From: Stictocephala bisonia
Taxonomy: Eukaryota; Arthropoda; Insecta; Hemiptera; Membracidae
Direction: 5' to 3'
Length of the DNA: 64,000 nucleotides
Assembly: GCA_035578905.1 (NCBI GenBank)
Contig: JAQJVL010000104.1
Location: 1,240,001-1,304,000, forward strand
In this document: positions 47,991 to 59,885 of the stretch, piece after piece
Numbering within the stretch: the stretch's first letter is position 1
Layout of the letters: each line of letters begins with the position of its first letter
Notes under the pieces: generated by a model
Database searches by the model: none
What the model saw: only the letters and a program-made list of their open reading frames with translations
What the model was told of the DNA's origin: nothing
Translations under genes and position numbers: made by a program

Positions 47991-49397
47991 AACAATTGGC
48001 AACAATACCCAGATGCTAAACTGCCACCCTATACGAGTGTAGACAACAATGCCCGGCTGTTGGACTGCAACCCTATACGAGTGTAGGCAACAATACCCAG
48101 CTGTTGAAATTCCACCTTACACGATAGTTCATAACAATGCCCGGCTGTTGGACTGCCAACTTATACGAGTGTAGGCAACAATACCCAGATGCTAAACCGC
48201 CACCTTATACGAGAGTTAAAACAATACCCAGCTGTTGGACCGCCACCCTATACGAGTGTAGACAACAATGCCCGGCTGTTGGACTGCCACCCTATACGAG
48301 TGATTTGTTATCCCACTAATAATTGTAATAATAAGTGCAACAATACTCAGCTGTTGAAATTCCACCTTACACGATAGTTCATAACAATGCCCGGCTGTTG
48401 GACTGCCAACTTATACGAGTGTAGGCAACAATGCCCAGCTGTTGGACTTCCGCCCTATATGAGTGTAGGCAACAATACCCAGCTGTTTGACCACCACCCT
48501 ATACGAGTGTAGGCAACAATACCCAGCTGTTTGACCACCACCCTATACGAGTGTAGGCAACAATACCCAGCTGTTGAACCGCCACCCTATACGAGTGTAG
48601 GCGACAATGCCTGGCTGTTGGACAGCCACCCTATACGAGTGTAGGCAACAATGCCCGGCTGTTGAAATTCCACCTTATACGAGTGTAGGGCAACAATACC
48701 CAGCTGTTGGACCGCCACCCTATACGAGTGTAGGGAACAATGCCCGGCTGTTGGACTGCCACCCTATACGAGTGTAGGCAACAATGCCCGGCTGTTGAAA
48801 TTCCACCTTACACGATAGTTCATAACAATGCCCGGCTGTTGGACTGCCAAGCTATACGAGTGTTGGCAACAATGCCCAGCTGTTGGACTGCCACCCTATA
48901 CGAGTATTGGCAACAATGCCCGGCTGTTGGACTGCCACCTTATACGAGTGTAGGCAACAATACCCAACTGTTGGACCGCCACGCTATACGAGTGTAGGGA
49001 ACAATGCCCGGCTGTTGGACTGCCACCTTATACGAATGTTGGCAACAACGTCCTTCTGTTCGGTTTCATCCTTATACGTTATACGATTGTTGGCAACAAT
49101 GCCCAGCTGTTGGACTTCCACCTTATACGAGTGTAGGCAACAATGCCGAGCTGTTGGACTGCCACCTTATACGAATGTTGGCAACAACGTCCTTCTGTTC
49201 GGTTTCATCCTTATACGTTATACGATTGTTGGCAACAATGCCCAGCTGTTGGACTGCCACCTTATACGAGTGTTGACATCAATACCGAGCTGTTGGACTG
49301 CCACCTTATACGGATGTTAGCAACCACGTCCTTCTGTTTGGTATCCTCTTTATACGTTATACGAGTGTTGGCAACAATGCCGAGCTGTTGGACTGCC
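47991..49397. repeat. 44-bp minisatellite, about 32 copies, several unit types
   Basis: The common unit is CAACAATGCCC(A/G)GCTGTTGG then ACTGCCACCCTATACGAGTG and TAGG. Many units carry CCCAGCTGTTGG (an E-box CAGCTG) and others CCCGGCTG. Divergent unit types recur as blocks. One has TTCCACCTTACACGATAGTTCATAACAATG (about 48105, 48360 and 48796) and one has CAACGTCCTTCTGTTCGG (about 49045, 49188 and, more altered, 49325). This indicates higher-order duplication. The many overlapping frames of 60-145 codons are repeat by-products. Confidence 0.95.
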
Positions 49398-51598
49398 GTT
49401 TTAGGAGTTGTATGGAAATTATGTCTACAGCAATACTATTCCAAGTCGAAATAGGATATTTCGTCGGCTTAGGGACACGTAATCAATGTGTTAGTATTAA
49501 CTATAAAAATAAATATATATATTTATTTTACATATATTTATTGTTATATAAATGTTTAAGATAATAAATATTGTATATGTTCATTAACGTAAACAAACGA
49601 CGTGTTTTAAAAACTTAATGAATAAATTACAAAGTGCTGAAATTTGAATCTATTCCTCGATCATTAATGGCTGAATGTTACATGTATTTTTAATTTTTGG
49701 TTATAATTGACTTAAATTCAACAAGTCCCCTCAAAAAGGGGGAAATGTCGATAAAATGTCCACTATTAGTTTACGCATAAGATTTGTATTTCCATTTTGT
49801 TATCGTTTTACTGATCGTCAGGTTTATTTCCCTATACGTTTTGTGTACCTATTATGTGTTTTACATAAAACATATTTGTGTCTCAGACTAAACATATAAA
49901 AAAACTGTTAAATCACACAATAATAATCAAGAATGTCATCATTAAATGAAGGCGTCTATTCCGCCCACGGGAATGTGTGATTGCAACTATCCTCTCCGAA
50001 TAAAAGTTACGAGTTGTCAGTCTTAAAACTACAATCAAGTTACATACCAATAGCATTATGTACCAAAACCACTTAGAATCATCATCAACAGGAATAAAAC
50101 ACATAAATCACTCAAAAACCGTGGCCACATATTCCACTAAGTCAAGTTTCGTTCTAGTAGATGTTAAATAAATACCCGTATTGACTCTCGGATATGCAAT
50201 GATTTCCTATTTACTTTTCAATTGTTTATTATATATATACACTAAATATTTGGTAGCTTTGGGTGGTTATGACGTCATGCATGAAGGTGGAGAGCAGTGA
50301 AGGTCGTTATGGACATGTCCAGCTAACAGTGGAGGGTGGACCGTCAATGAATTAGAGAAAGGTGGACGAGGTGAACAGTAATATTAATAATAATTATAAT
50401 AATAATAATAATACATTATTAACGTTATTTTATGTACAAATTGTGTAGAATATACAAAATATATAACATATAAGTTATATTAGTGTATGACGAATTTTAG
50501 TAGGCCTACTGCAGGATTTTTCTTCATTAGTTCAAAGAATTCTTAAATTTTTATAAACACTTTTCTGTTAAAATTTTTCTTAACCTTGATTTGACATTTT
50601 TATAGTATAAATGTTGTGCAGAAGCCGACAAAGAGTTGTATAATTTTTTATTTATGTAGATGAAGTTCTTCTGTGATTTGTTGATTTCCAATTTATTATT
50701 AGAGTTTTTCTTTTAATAAAATTGATTTTTTTATTTTTTTATTTTGAGAAGTAACTTGTAAACTGTAAGGGATGGAAGTGACGTAATATTTAATTTTATA
50801 AATAATGGCTTACAATGATTACTCTGCGTTATGTATACAATACAAGCCTATGTATGAAGTAGATGGACTGCTTGTTTATGTTCAACTGGAATAAGACACG
50901 CTGTGTTTTACAACGTATATTTGTGTTAGTCAGCTGGATACGCAAGAAAAAAATATGAAAATATTACTGCCTCGAGCCTATTGCTAAAAGTACATAAGTG
51001 TGATTAGGCATGTTTACAGTTACAAGAACTTGCAATGTTTACAAATGTACCAGTATTTTTATTTTTTTAGAGTGGGGAGGGGGGGTTAGGTGGTAAACAT
51101 TCATTTACGAACAAGGTGTGGGACCACAAATTTACCAGTACAGTGAACGCTATTCGCACTTTTTTAAACTTGTAAAACATAAATACAATGTTTGCGAACC
51201 TTTAACTAACTTTAAAATTATATCCCTAAAATGTCTTTGGCGACAGCTTCAAGATTTCAAGCCGAGGAGAGCTTTTATTTTACATGTTACACTTATTAAA
51301 TTGCATTTTAAACTTTACAGACTAGTAATTCGGTTGAAATATGCGCATAAAAGTGTATATTAGATTGGTCGTTACTCGTCTGTAACTTTTACTTTATCTG
51401 TTATTAGAATTTCACAGAATCTGACTTTTAAACTTTTACTTTTATGCGATAGGCCCTGGTATTGATATCATTCTCAGGTCTATAAAATTAATGTAATCTT
51501 ATATTATTATTAATACGTTAAAGAATTATAAACTCATACAATATTGATATTACAAATTCAATTGCTATAACCGTAAGTAGCTTTTTATGGGTCCAACG
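49398..51598. other. Non-coding stretch
   Basis: No gene. A palindromic TATGACGTCATGCATG near 50268 contains a CRE-type TGACGTCA. There is an (AAT)n run at about 50383-50412 and a G-run GGGGAGGGGGGG at about 51075. Short frames at 49913-50104 (-) and 51118-51363 (+) have no domain. Confidence 0.4.
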
Positions 51599-52060
51599 TT
51601 CGCCCATACCACTGAACGTATATGTGTGGGCGGGTGGGTCAATCTCACTGAACGTGTATGAATGAGCATGTTGGTCAGTCCCACTGGTCGTGTATGGGTG
51701 GGCGGGTGGGTCAATCTCACTGAAGGTGTATGGGTGGGCGGGTGGGTCAGTCCCACTGTACGTGTATGGGTGGGCGGGTGGATCAATCTCACTGAACGTG
51801 TATGAGTGAGCATGTTGGTCAGTCCCACTGGTCGTGTATGGGTGGGCGGGTGGGTCAATCTCACTGAACGTGTATGGGTGGGCGGGTGGGTCAGTCCCAC
51901 TGTACGTGTATGGGTGGGCGGGTGGATCAATCTCACTGAACGTGTATGGGTGGATCAATCTCACTGAACGTGTATGGGTGGATCAATCTCACTGAACGTG
52001 TATGGGTGGATCAATCTCACTGAACGTGTATGGGTGGATCAATCTCACTGAACGTGTATA
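51599..52060 (+). repeat. G4-type minisatellite array 3 (G-rich on +), with a duplicated 144-bp block
   Basis: The unit is 36 bp, with CACTG(A/T)ACGTGTATGGGTG and GGCGGGTGGGTCA. Four-unit blocks at 51649-51792 and 51793-51936 repeat the same order of unit variants, including a unit with GAGCATGTTGGTCAGTC that lacks the G-core. After 51937 there are four 28-bp units (TGAACGTGTATGGGTGGATC plus AATCTCAC) that have lost 8 bp and with it the quadruplex core. Several full units contain GGGTGGGCGGGTGGG intact. The minus-strand frames (123 and 148 codons) are by-products. Confidence 0.95.
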
Positions 52061-52384
52061 AAATGAATGTGTATATACAGCATAAGTAAACATTACATGT
52101 ACAGTGGGTTGACTTTACAGCAAGAACTGTTCCATAATTAAAAAAATTTTTAATGAATTGGTGCAACATTGTGTGTTTTTTTTTTTTTTTTTTTTTTTTT
52201 TTTTGTGATAGTTTTCATACAAATCGTTTTATAATTTATGCTATGTTTATCACCTTCACACATTAATATGATATTAAAAACCTATTCCCTGTTTTCACCC
52301 CTTCAATATTCCAATAATTCATTTAGCTATGTCTCTCTTTAGTTTTAGTCTTCAAGTTAAAAAGAAGACTACAAGTGCCCACAA
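52061..52384. other. Spacer with a poly-T run
   Basis: A T run of about 28 bases lies at 52177-52204. The remainder is AT-rich. Confidence 0.6.
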
Positions 52385-52680
52385 GTGCCACTGTACGTGT
52401 ATGGGCGGGTGGGTGGGTCAATGCCACTGTACGTGTATAGGCGGGCGCGTGGGTCAATGCCACTGTGCAAGTATGGGCGGGCGGATGGGTCAATATCACT
52501 GTACGTGTGTGGGTGGGCGGTTAGATCAATATCACTGTACGTGTATGGGTGGGTGGGTGGGTCAATACCACCATACGTGTATGGGCAGGCGGGTGGGTCA
52601 ATATCACTGTACGTGTATGGGTGGGTCAATATCACTGTACGTGTTTAGGTGGGAGGGTGGGTCATTACTACCATACTTGT
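52385..52680 (+). repeat. G4-type minisatellite array 4 (G-rich on +), about 8 units
   Basis: Units of about 36 bp with CACTGTACGTGTATGGGCGG and GTGGGTGGGTCAATG. The first unit contains GGGCGGGTGGGTGGG and a later one GGGTGGGTGGGTGGG, both four-tract quadruplex motifs. The last units decay (CATACTTGTTTGGGTA). It lies in the same orientation as array 3, 0.3 kb away, so the two may have been one locus split by an insertion. Confidence 0.95.
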
Positions 52681-53269
52681 TTGGGTATCTTCTCACTTTC
52701 CCAAGCGAACATCGGGTATAGTTTTATATACGCAATATCGGGTACTAGTTTTGATCACAAATTTAATTAATTAATTGCAGCATTAATTAATGGTAATTAT
52801 TTCTTGCCGAAAAATGCTGTGAATGTTGACTAATTTTGAAATTAATTGATAGTGCCAATTTCAATTTAGTTATCGTACACGTTATGCCAGGTAGAGTTAT
52901 ATTTTTTGTTTTAATTTATATTTTATCGTAAATTACGTGCAAAATTAATCATCAGTAAATATTTTTCCCCGAAAAGAATGTTGACTCATTTTTATGTGTG
53001 CCTGGCACACTCACCAATAATGGCACTTGGTCGCTGGTGCCTGCAAGGCACAGCTGTTCTCGTGGTAAGCTCTCATTATCATATGATTGCGGAATCGCGT
53101 GTTCCTTCTTTCATTATGACTTCTAATTACCTCTAAAACTGCTTATTGATCGCAACTCTAATGAAACACTCATCGACCAATCGCTGTTTCCAGGATTCCT
53201 TTCGGTTGTATTAATGACTGCGCAATTGTATTTATGGGTGATTTGAGTCTTAAACTCAGCAATTTCGAA
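52681..53269. other. Non-coding, partly enhancer-like
   Basis: TTAATTAATTGCAGC and further ATTA words (52760-52880) are followed by a GC-richer block, 52985-53110, with GTGCCTGGCACAC and GGTGCCTGCAAGGCAC dyads. This is possibly a conserved non-coding element. No gene. Confidence 0.35.
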
Positions 53270-53640
53270 GTTTCCCAATGAGTAACTTTGATTTTTTTTC
53301 TTTACAAAACTATCCATAGAACAAAAATGAGTGAGCAATAAAATTAAGGCTTTCCTATGATTTGAGTCGAAAGCTACACGAAAAAATTAAAGTTTCTGAC
53401 ATATCCTAAAATACCATAGAATTTTTGCCTTCAAAGGTTCTCTAATAATAAGTACGTAATAAAAGTTTTAATTGCTCAATATTTTTGCCTGATACATGTC
53501 AAATTTCAAGTTTCTAATACCTTAAAAAATACCTTAGAGTTTATGTATCAAAAAGTGCCCTCAAAATCAACAAGTGAGGAATAACGTTAGAACATTGCTG
53601 TGGTTCGAGTCACAGACCTAGATTATAGACACGTGAAATA
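53270..53640. repeat. Ancient, degenerate tandem repeat of about 120 bp (about 3 copies)
   Basis: GAGCAATAAAATTAAG (about 53333), GTACGTAATAAAAGTT (about 53453) and GTGAGGAATAACGTTAG (about 53576) recur at a spacing of about 120 bp. They are accompanied by AAGTTTCTGACATATCCTAA / AAGTTTCTAATACCTTAAA and ATACC(A/T)TAGA words. Copies have diverged heavily. Confidence 0.5.
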
Positions 53641-54399
53641 TAACGTTTTTAGCTGAGCATGCATTTTCTTTTCGTGGGCAATACAAAAGAATATTGTCCA
53701 TGGGAGAATAACAACTGTAATTTATTTTGACGTATTTAGTGATACATCGTACAAGGCTTCTTTGTATTTGTTTCTTTCCTTATTTTCGGCTTCCAGGAAA
53801 ATCAAGCAATAAAGTCAAGAGCCAAAAGTCGTATAACATTTCTTTCCTGACCACGAAGGTTCACAGCCGAATAAATATAACATGTACATTACTCTGGTTT
53901 TCGGATGACGTCAGTTAGTCGTGTGGTTCTGAATCTAAGTTTTTCAATACAAGCTAAATATATGTGTAGTGAGATTTTTACTACATAAGGAGCGTGTTTT
54001 TTCATTTCTGTAAGAAAGATTTTCTCGAACGTTGATGAAGTTGCTTGCCATTAAGCCATCTGATGGAAATTTTAGATGTGAATTTTATGTTTTTGGTACT
54101 TATTTCAAGACATGGATTTTAGTTAGTTTTTATCATTCTATATTTCAATAAATTCAAGAAGAAAAGTGTCAACTGTGCACAAGTTGAAAGTTTTGGTGCT
54201 GGATACACATATTTTTTTTTTTTTAACATGCTTTTTCTTTAAGCATTAACGCAGATTTTCCTATTCTAGATAATAGATCTTCTGAATGTTATAAATAATA
54301 ATCAAGTTGTCATTTGGACTGTTTGATACGGGTAAGGTGTGAGACTCCACGTTTATTTTATACCGATTTCAACGTTATATCAATTAAAATTATGTTATT
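53641..54399. other. AT-rich non-coding stretch
   Basis: Nothing recognised. A T run lies near 54211. Confidence 0.45.
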
Positions 54400-54860
54400 T
54401 TCTTATTTTAGAAACCCCATCATCGATCGATCTTTCCTTTTGATTTCTCTCAAATTATCATTTAATTAAATTGCAGGTTGGATGATTTTTGACACCCATT
54501 TCACTTCAAGTTCAAATTGTTTCTTTTGGATTATCTCGAATTGTCGTCAAGCTACTTTTTGAGCAAGTTGATAAGCACGAGTATCGATAAATCTTGACAC
54601 TTATATAACTTTATTAGCCAGTTAAGACGTTCCTTTTGATTTCTCTCAAATGAACATCAAGTAACCTTTTGGCTGGATGTTGCCGTTTTAGAACTGATTA
54701 TAACAAATCTGATCACTGTTTGACCTTATTGTCCTTTACAAATGTTCCTTCAAATTTCTCTCGAATGATTTTTGGGCTCTTTGATGTCAGTTTTAAATGT
54801 GAGTCTGATTTCCTGTTATTGGCTAGTTACAATGTATCTTTTATATCTAGATGATAGATC
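54400..54860. repeat. Ancient, degenerate tandem repeat of about 100 bp (about 4 copies)
   Basis: Variants of TTCCTTTTGATTTCTCTCAA recur at about 54434, 54531, 54630 and 54745. Each is followed by (A/C)ATCAAG or GTCAAGCTA and then TTTTTG/GGTTGGATG-type words. The overlapping plus-strand frames here have no support. Confidence 0.5.
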
Positions 54861-55662
54861 CAGTCTCATCTGTCTTGATCTTCTTGAAAAGATGACGACC
54901 TTGAATGCGTACGAAAGATCACCTATAAAGTCCGTACACGTCAATTGGACTATCTATCGCCTCCTCAAGTGACTTGTGAGATGCGACAGTTATAGACGAG
55001 ACACGGTCGCAGTTCACAATCATTATGATAATACAGCTAGTATTTTGGTCCTCGCCGGATGCCACCATTCAACTCAAATGCCCTCAACAATCATGTCCTG
55101 TTTATCTCTCACAAGTGCCTCAATTACCCCTCCTCCCGTCATAGCCCCTTCCCACCACTCGTTGCATTTTGCTAATCGCTCAAGCTGGCCTGTGTCCGTA
55201 CTTTTTAATCATTTGAAGATTTACTTTTAAATGAGAGTTATTACTTCGTGTAAATTGGTAGTTATCAATTAGTCGCCAGTCTGTGATAATTATGACAATT
55301 TGTTGCAAGAAGACAATGCTGACCAACCTGATGTTGAAAGCGTATGTACAAAACAAAAATGGCTGTAATACTTATTCAAACTGACATTGTTGCAAGCTTT
55401 ACAAGTGATCAGTGCCTATGCAACTGTAATATAAAAAAGAGTAAATTTACTTGGACCATTTCTAAATACTTTATCTGGCCACAGAGTTTCGCAGCAAAAC
55501 TTTTTGTACGGAAGAGAACTAGAACGTGCAGATGCTGGTAACATTACGCCTGGTCTACTTACTAGGTAACTAGCTTTTGTGGTGGCTTTCCTTCTGCCAA
55601 ATACAATTTTATCATCAATATTATTCATTCCATTCTTACATATGAGACGCCGACACAACCTT
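54861..55662. other. Non-coding stretch
   Basis: Moderately GC at 54960-55200 with no tandem structure. Frames of 60-84 codons at 54976-55230 (+), 55344-55541 (+) and 55416-55658 (-) have no domain I recognise. Confidence 0.4.
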
Positions 55663-56030
55663 GTGCGTATTTTAAGGCGAATATGAATGGTTTTATGAGT
55701 GTAGGATGAGTGTAGTCTGGTTACTAACTGAGTTCAACTGTTCCTCAGAAAGGGCAATTTATTAATAGCCCAACAGCCAGGGCAACTAAGGGACCTACAG
55801 CTTTACGTGGAATCCGAACCACGTAGTGCTGGTCTGATTTTCAGCTAATTGACAAGCCTGATGCTCAGTTATCTCCCCCACACAACATCCGCACAATGAT
55901 TACCACCCAACATGGACACCCCAGACTTCTCTAGTAGTGTCCACGCCGATAGCAACCACCAAGCGGACGCCATGTCGGTATTAAGAGGACCGAGCATACA
56001 ACCTATCGCCTACAATCTCCCAAACACTTT
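55663..56030 (+). repeat. Interspersed repeat family X, copy 2
   Basis: The fuller copy of the family seen at 21777-22100. The common words are listed there. It includes TTTACGTGGAATCCGAACCACGTAG, whose CGTGG/CCACG dyad resembles a tRNA T-arm. The 76-codon frame over its end has no support. It may continue to about 56120. Confidence 0.6.
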
Positions 56031-56366
56031 GTCCCCATGTAGCTGGGTTACAGCACTGCGCCACCAGTGCCGACATGTTAACACATTCCAAACCCATTCC
56101 GATGTTCAGATACTTCAACCTTCTCATGGTGTAACTAGCTAGTTAAGGATTTACTTAATATTATGTTGCATTATCAGAATTCTTTATTGATGCTTTTCTT
56201 GCAAATGCAAAGAAATTGACTGATGCTATTTGAACGGTTATGTTTGCAAGAGATTAGGTGTTATCTAGGTTCTTCTGTCTTTCTTTATACGATCACGTGG
56301 AAGTTCGTTCATCTAAAGTGTACGGTTTGGATTTATCCTTTGTTAAAATAGTATTTTTAATTGCAG
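56031..56366. other. Intronic sequence upstream of the exon
   Basis: It includes the end of the repeat and AT-rich DNA leading into the acceptor: GTATTTTTAATTGCAG at 56351-56366, a typical insect 3' splice site. Confidence 0.5.
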
Positions 56367-56486
56367 GCAAGGGATGGCAGTGTGATGGCGGCCGGAGAGG
56401 ACTCCCTGATGTTGGCCGCAGCCCCGCCCCACGTCAAGCGAGAGCTTGAGCCTTCCACACACGAGCCCATCAACTTGAAATCAGAG
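56367..56486 (+). CDS. Internal coding exon of an unidentified nuclear/transcription regulator
   Basis: The acceptor TTTTTAATTGCAG precedes 56367 and the donor GAG/GTACGA follows 56486. The 120-bp segment has exactly one open frame, phase 0 at both ends. The other two frames stop inside. The 40 residues are rich in Ala, Pro and Glu with no folded domain, as in linker regions of transcription factors. Two SUMO-consensus sites are present: V-K-R-E (Lys 24) and L-K-S-E (Lys 38). Just before the second lies E-P-I-N-L-K, similar to the P-x-N-L-type CtBP-binding motifs of repressors such as SoxD or FoxP proteins. GC content and codon choice (GCC, GTC, CTT-GAG) differ sharply from the AT-rich flanks. 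An internal ATG at 56385 in a good context (GTGATGGCGGCC) could also be a start codon, making the first 18 bp 5' UTR. The parent gene cannot be named. Flanking exons are outside the window or not recognised. Confidence 0.65.
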
Positions 56487-57207
56487 GTACGATTTAGCAA
56501 ATTTATTTCATTCCCTGAAGAACATTTCCTTTACAACTGTTCATAATTCACATGTCATCGAACCTGTTTCTCAGATGTTGGGGAGGAAGCACAAATAATG
56601 AATATTTCCGTGGTAGAATAAGAAGGAAAGTTACGATAAGGAAATGCCTTCTTTAACAAATTTATCCATCTCAGTTTGAATTAATTTAAATAATTAATAA
56701 GGATATAAAGTAATTTGTGCAAATTCGCTAGTAAATTTATTTCTGCACTTGTTCAATTACACTTTATGGTGTACTGATCTTTGACGGATATGCCCACTGG
56801 TGCTACAATAATATATTTACTTATTTACGATTGTTTTCCTATTGAGAAAGTTGTGCTATCCAGATCATCACAGATTTTAAGAACTCGTCCCATAGTTTAG
56901 CTTGTCATCTTGCTCCATTTTCACATAAACGGATACTTTGGAGTTGCTCAGACGTTATGTTTTCTTGGATATAATTCAGTAATGAAAATTCAAATCTGTC
57001 AAATGATGTAATGAGTTTTTATAATAAAAGTGTCACTGAAGCTATCTGATGCGACGTTGATACACAACAATCATCTAGTAATAGCAGACTCAATAGCATC
57101 ACCAGTGGTCGATGGCGAATAATCAGAAAAACAGATTTGTCTTTTGTTAAATGACAGTCGTCATATATTTTGTTCATATCCTTGATAAAGCCCTCAGCCA
57201 TAGTCCC
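56487..57207. other. Intronic sequence downstream of the exon
   Basis: AT-rich. No further exon found. The open frame reading through the donor for another 20 codons is AT-rich and not conserved-looking, which supports splicing at 56487. Confidence 0.45.
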
Positions 57208-57320
57208 GGACAACTCTCTAGAATGTCGTGAGCTAAGTGTCGGTGGACCATTCTCTAGAATGTCGTGAGCTAAGTGTAGGTGGACCATTCTCTAGAATGT
57301 CGTGAGCTAAGTGTAGGTGG
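57208..57320. repeat. 37-bp tandem repeat, 3 copies
   Basis: The unit contains CTCTAGAATGTCGTGAGCTA then AGTGT(A/C)GGTGGACCATT. The three copies are nearly identical. An 89-codon minus-strand frame across them is a by-product. Confidence 0.9.
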
Positions 57321-59206
57321 ATTTCTATTTACTTAACCCTAAAACGTTGTGAAAGAGTCTCTGTTCATTTTGTTTCTCAATTGAGTTAGTTCTTGGAGCT
57401 GACTATTTAAAATGATGAGTAAATTGATACATAACTCCCCTAAATTGTTCTGCTTCTGTTAACTTAAGTATTTTTGTTTACTACATGTTTTTCAGCGACA
57501 CTTATGTGTGGCTACTTTGTCAGTGTTCTAATCTAATCTAATTACCATTACTGAACACCATCTTGATTAAGGTTGTTAGGTAAACGTACGTTAGAAATTC
57601 GGATGAATGTTTATGATGAACTTTCAAATATAACTATGTCAACATTAGTGTAACATATATATATAACATTTCTTTAAATCAGATATTGTTTCCCTAATTT
57701 TTCTAAAAACTGTTTTGATGAAAGTATTACTGTTAGTTTTAATATATGAAGAAGTTGTTTTAAATTAATACATTCTCTTTGTAATTATATTTTAACGCAC
57801 TGTTTACTTATCTCTCAAATATATAGATGTGTAAATAATCACTTTTGAAAATGAAATAATGAAGTTTATTCCAAAATATACAATTTCAACAAACATGCCG
57901 ATAATGGAATATAAAGTCAGCAGGATAGCAAATAGAAATCTTATAATTTAAAAATGTAATCGAAGGTGTATTTGTAGTCCACCCCTAACAATGAAAAGTC
58001 GATGATAACGTAAACACAACCCTCGAAGTGGTGCCAAGTTACAATTGGCCGTGGACACTAAGAAGCTTACTGACTAAGTTAAGTGATGCGATTAAGTTTT
58101 GATACTTCGGCATCGATTTCCGTAATCTCCTGCTGCCCCTCCTTGCCACCAAACCCCCGTGACTCCCAGACATCTGCTGGAGGCGAGAACCGTTCCGTGG
58201 TGGCAGATAATTACTTCAACCAGCTTCTCTACTTCCTGAAATTCTTATCCGATGTCGATGTCTTTCACCTTCTATGAATTACCTTTATGTACTATTGAAG
58301 AATTATTTTATTTACTATTGTTAGCAGTCTTAATGGAACACCCTCGGCTTTTATCTCATCTAAGAGAAAATTCAGTTTTGAAACTGCGGTTTTGATTTCG
58401 AGCTCCGTGATTCCGATCTATTCCTAGCAAATTACTGTGAGAATTGATTCCTGTTGAACGCAAAAGCGTACTTTTTTCTGCATAGGAACTTGCCGAAAAC
58501 AAATACCTCCAAATCAGTATAACTAACCATTCCATTGCCGTTTCATCATTCGAACTGTATTTACTTTAGGATAGTGAGTGAAATAAGAAATTTAATCTGA
58601 ATAAGCGTGGTGCTAGAAACAAAATGGAATAGAATAAAATCAGATTTACAAAAGGGAAAATACAGTCAGCACAGATTTCTTTCGTGTGAGATGGTTTTTC
58701 TAGAAACGTCTATAACTTGCAAATAAACATTAATTGTCTTCAGTTGTAAGGTATTTTGACCTACTGCTTTGCAAATTTGACGATAGTTTTCAATTTGGTT
58801 CAAATTTAAGAGAAAATATTCGTAACCATCACGTGATTTCAAATTTCATCCGTTCGGATTATGGCTGAACTTAGACTGTAAGTAATTAACCATTGTCACC
58901 TTGGTTGATGTAAGAAAACTACTTGAAGTTGACTGTGAGCAATACTAGTCAAATAGTGACCATTCATGTAAATCACATCTATAATACTCAAACTCACAAC
59001 GAAATAAATCTCGCAAGCTACTTGTTTTAAGTATTAAATTATTTAGAAACATTTAATGTATTAACAGTTTAATGTTGCTGCATTACTGATAGTTCACTGG
59101 ATGTGAGTTCAATTAACATTAAGTAAAAGCAAGGTGGGTGTAACGTTGGGGGGGCGATAGGGGTTGCCAGCGGCGGAGCACTGCCCGTGAAATTAGTGCA
59201 CGCTGG
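57321..59206. other. Non-coding (probably intronic) stretch
   Basis: No exon or array found. The 58083-58277 plus-strand frame is mixed in composition but lacks a domain and good splice sites. A G-run (GTTGGGGGGGCGATAGGGG) lies near 59145. Confidence 0.4.
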
Positions 59207-59885
59207 CCCTCAACTGGCCACAATTACCCCGCTAGTAAAATGGTAAAGGAAAGAAAATTGGTTGAGAAATAGGTGATAACAAACAAAACTGTTGACAGTC
59301 CACCACGATAAACGAACCCTCAAACTGGCCAAAATCCCTCCACTAGTAAAATGGTATACAACAGTAAATAGCTTGAGAGATATGTGATAGCAAACAATGC
59401 TGATGACAGTCCACCACGATAAACGAACCCTCAAACTGGCCAAAATCCCTCCACTAGTAAAATGGTATACAACAGGAAATAGCTTGAGAGATAGGTGATA
59501 GCAAACAATGCTGATGACAGTCCACCACGATAAATGAACCCTAAATCTGGCCACAATCCCTTGCTAGTAAAATGGACAGAAAAGGAAATTTGTTGAGAAA
59601 TAGGTGATAGCAAACAATGCTGTTGACAGTCCACCACGATATATGAACCCTCATATTGGCCAAAATCCCTCCGCTAGTAAAATGGTACAGAAAAGAGAAT
59701 AGGTTGAGAAATATTTGATAGCAAACAATATTGATGGCAGTCCATCAGATAAATGAACTCTCATACTGGCCACAATCACCCCGCTAGTAAAATGGTACAA
59801 CAATGGAACTTGGTTGAGCAAACAATGCTGATGACAGTCCACCACTATGGATGAACCCCCAAACTGGCACAATTCCCCCTAATGG
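59207..59885. repeat. About 110-bp tandem repeat, 6 copies
   Basis: Units begin at about 59207, 59317, 59428, 59539, 59648 and 59758 with ACCCTCAAACTGGCCAAAAT. Each contains GCTAGTAAAATGGTA, GAGA.ATAGGTGATAGCAAAC and GACAGTCCACCACGATAAA. Copies vary by a few per cent and the last is shortened. Minus-strand frames of 68-114 codons here are by-products. Confidence 0.95.

Noticed and set aside
47991..49397. CRISPR array
   Set aside because: Adjacent units are repeats throughout, with no unique spacers between conserved repeats, and the sequence is eukaryotic in character. The same applies to the other arrays.
55912..56142. 76-codon plus-strand frame just upstream of the exon
   Set aside because: It lies inside interspersed repeat family X, whose other copy at 21.8 kb is not open, so it is repeat sequence.
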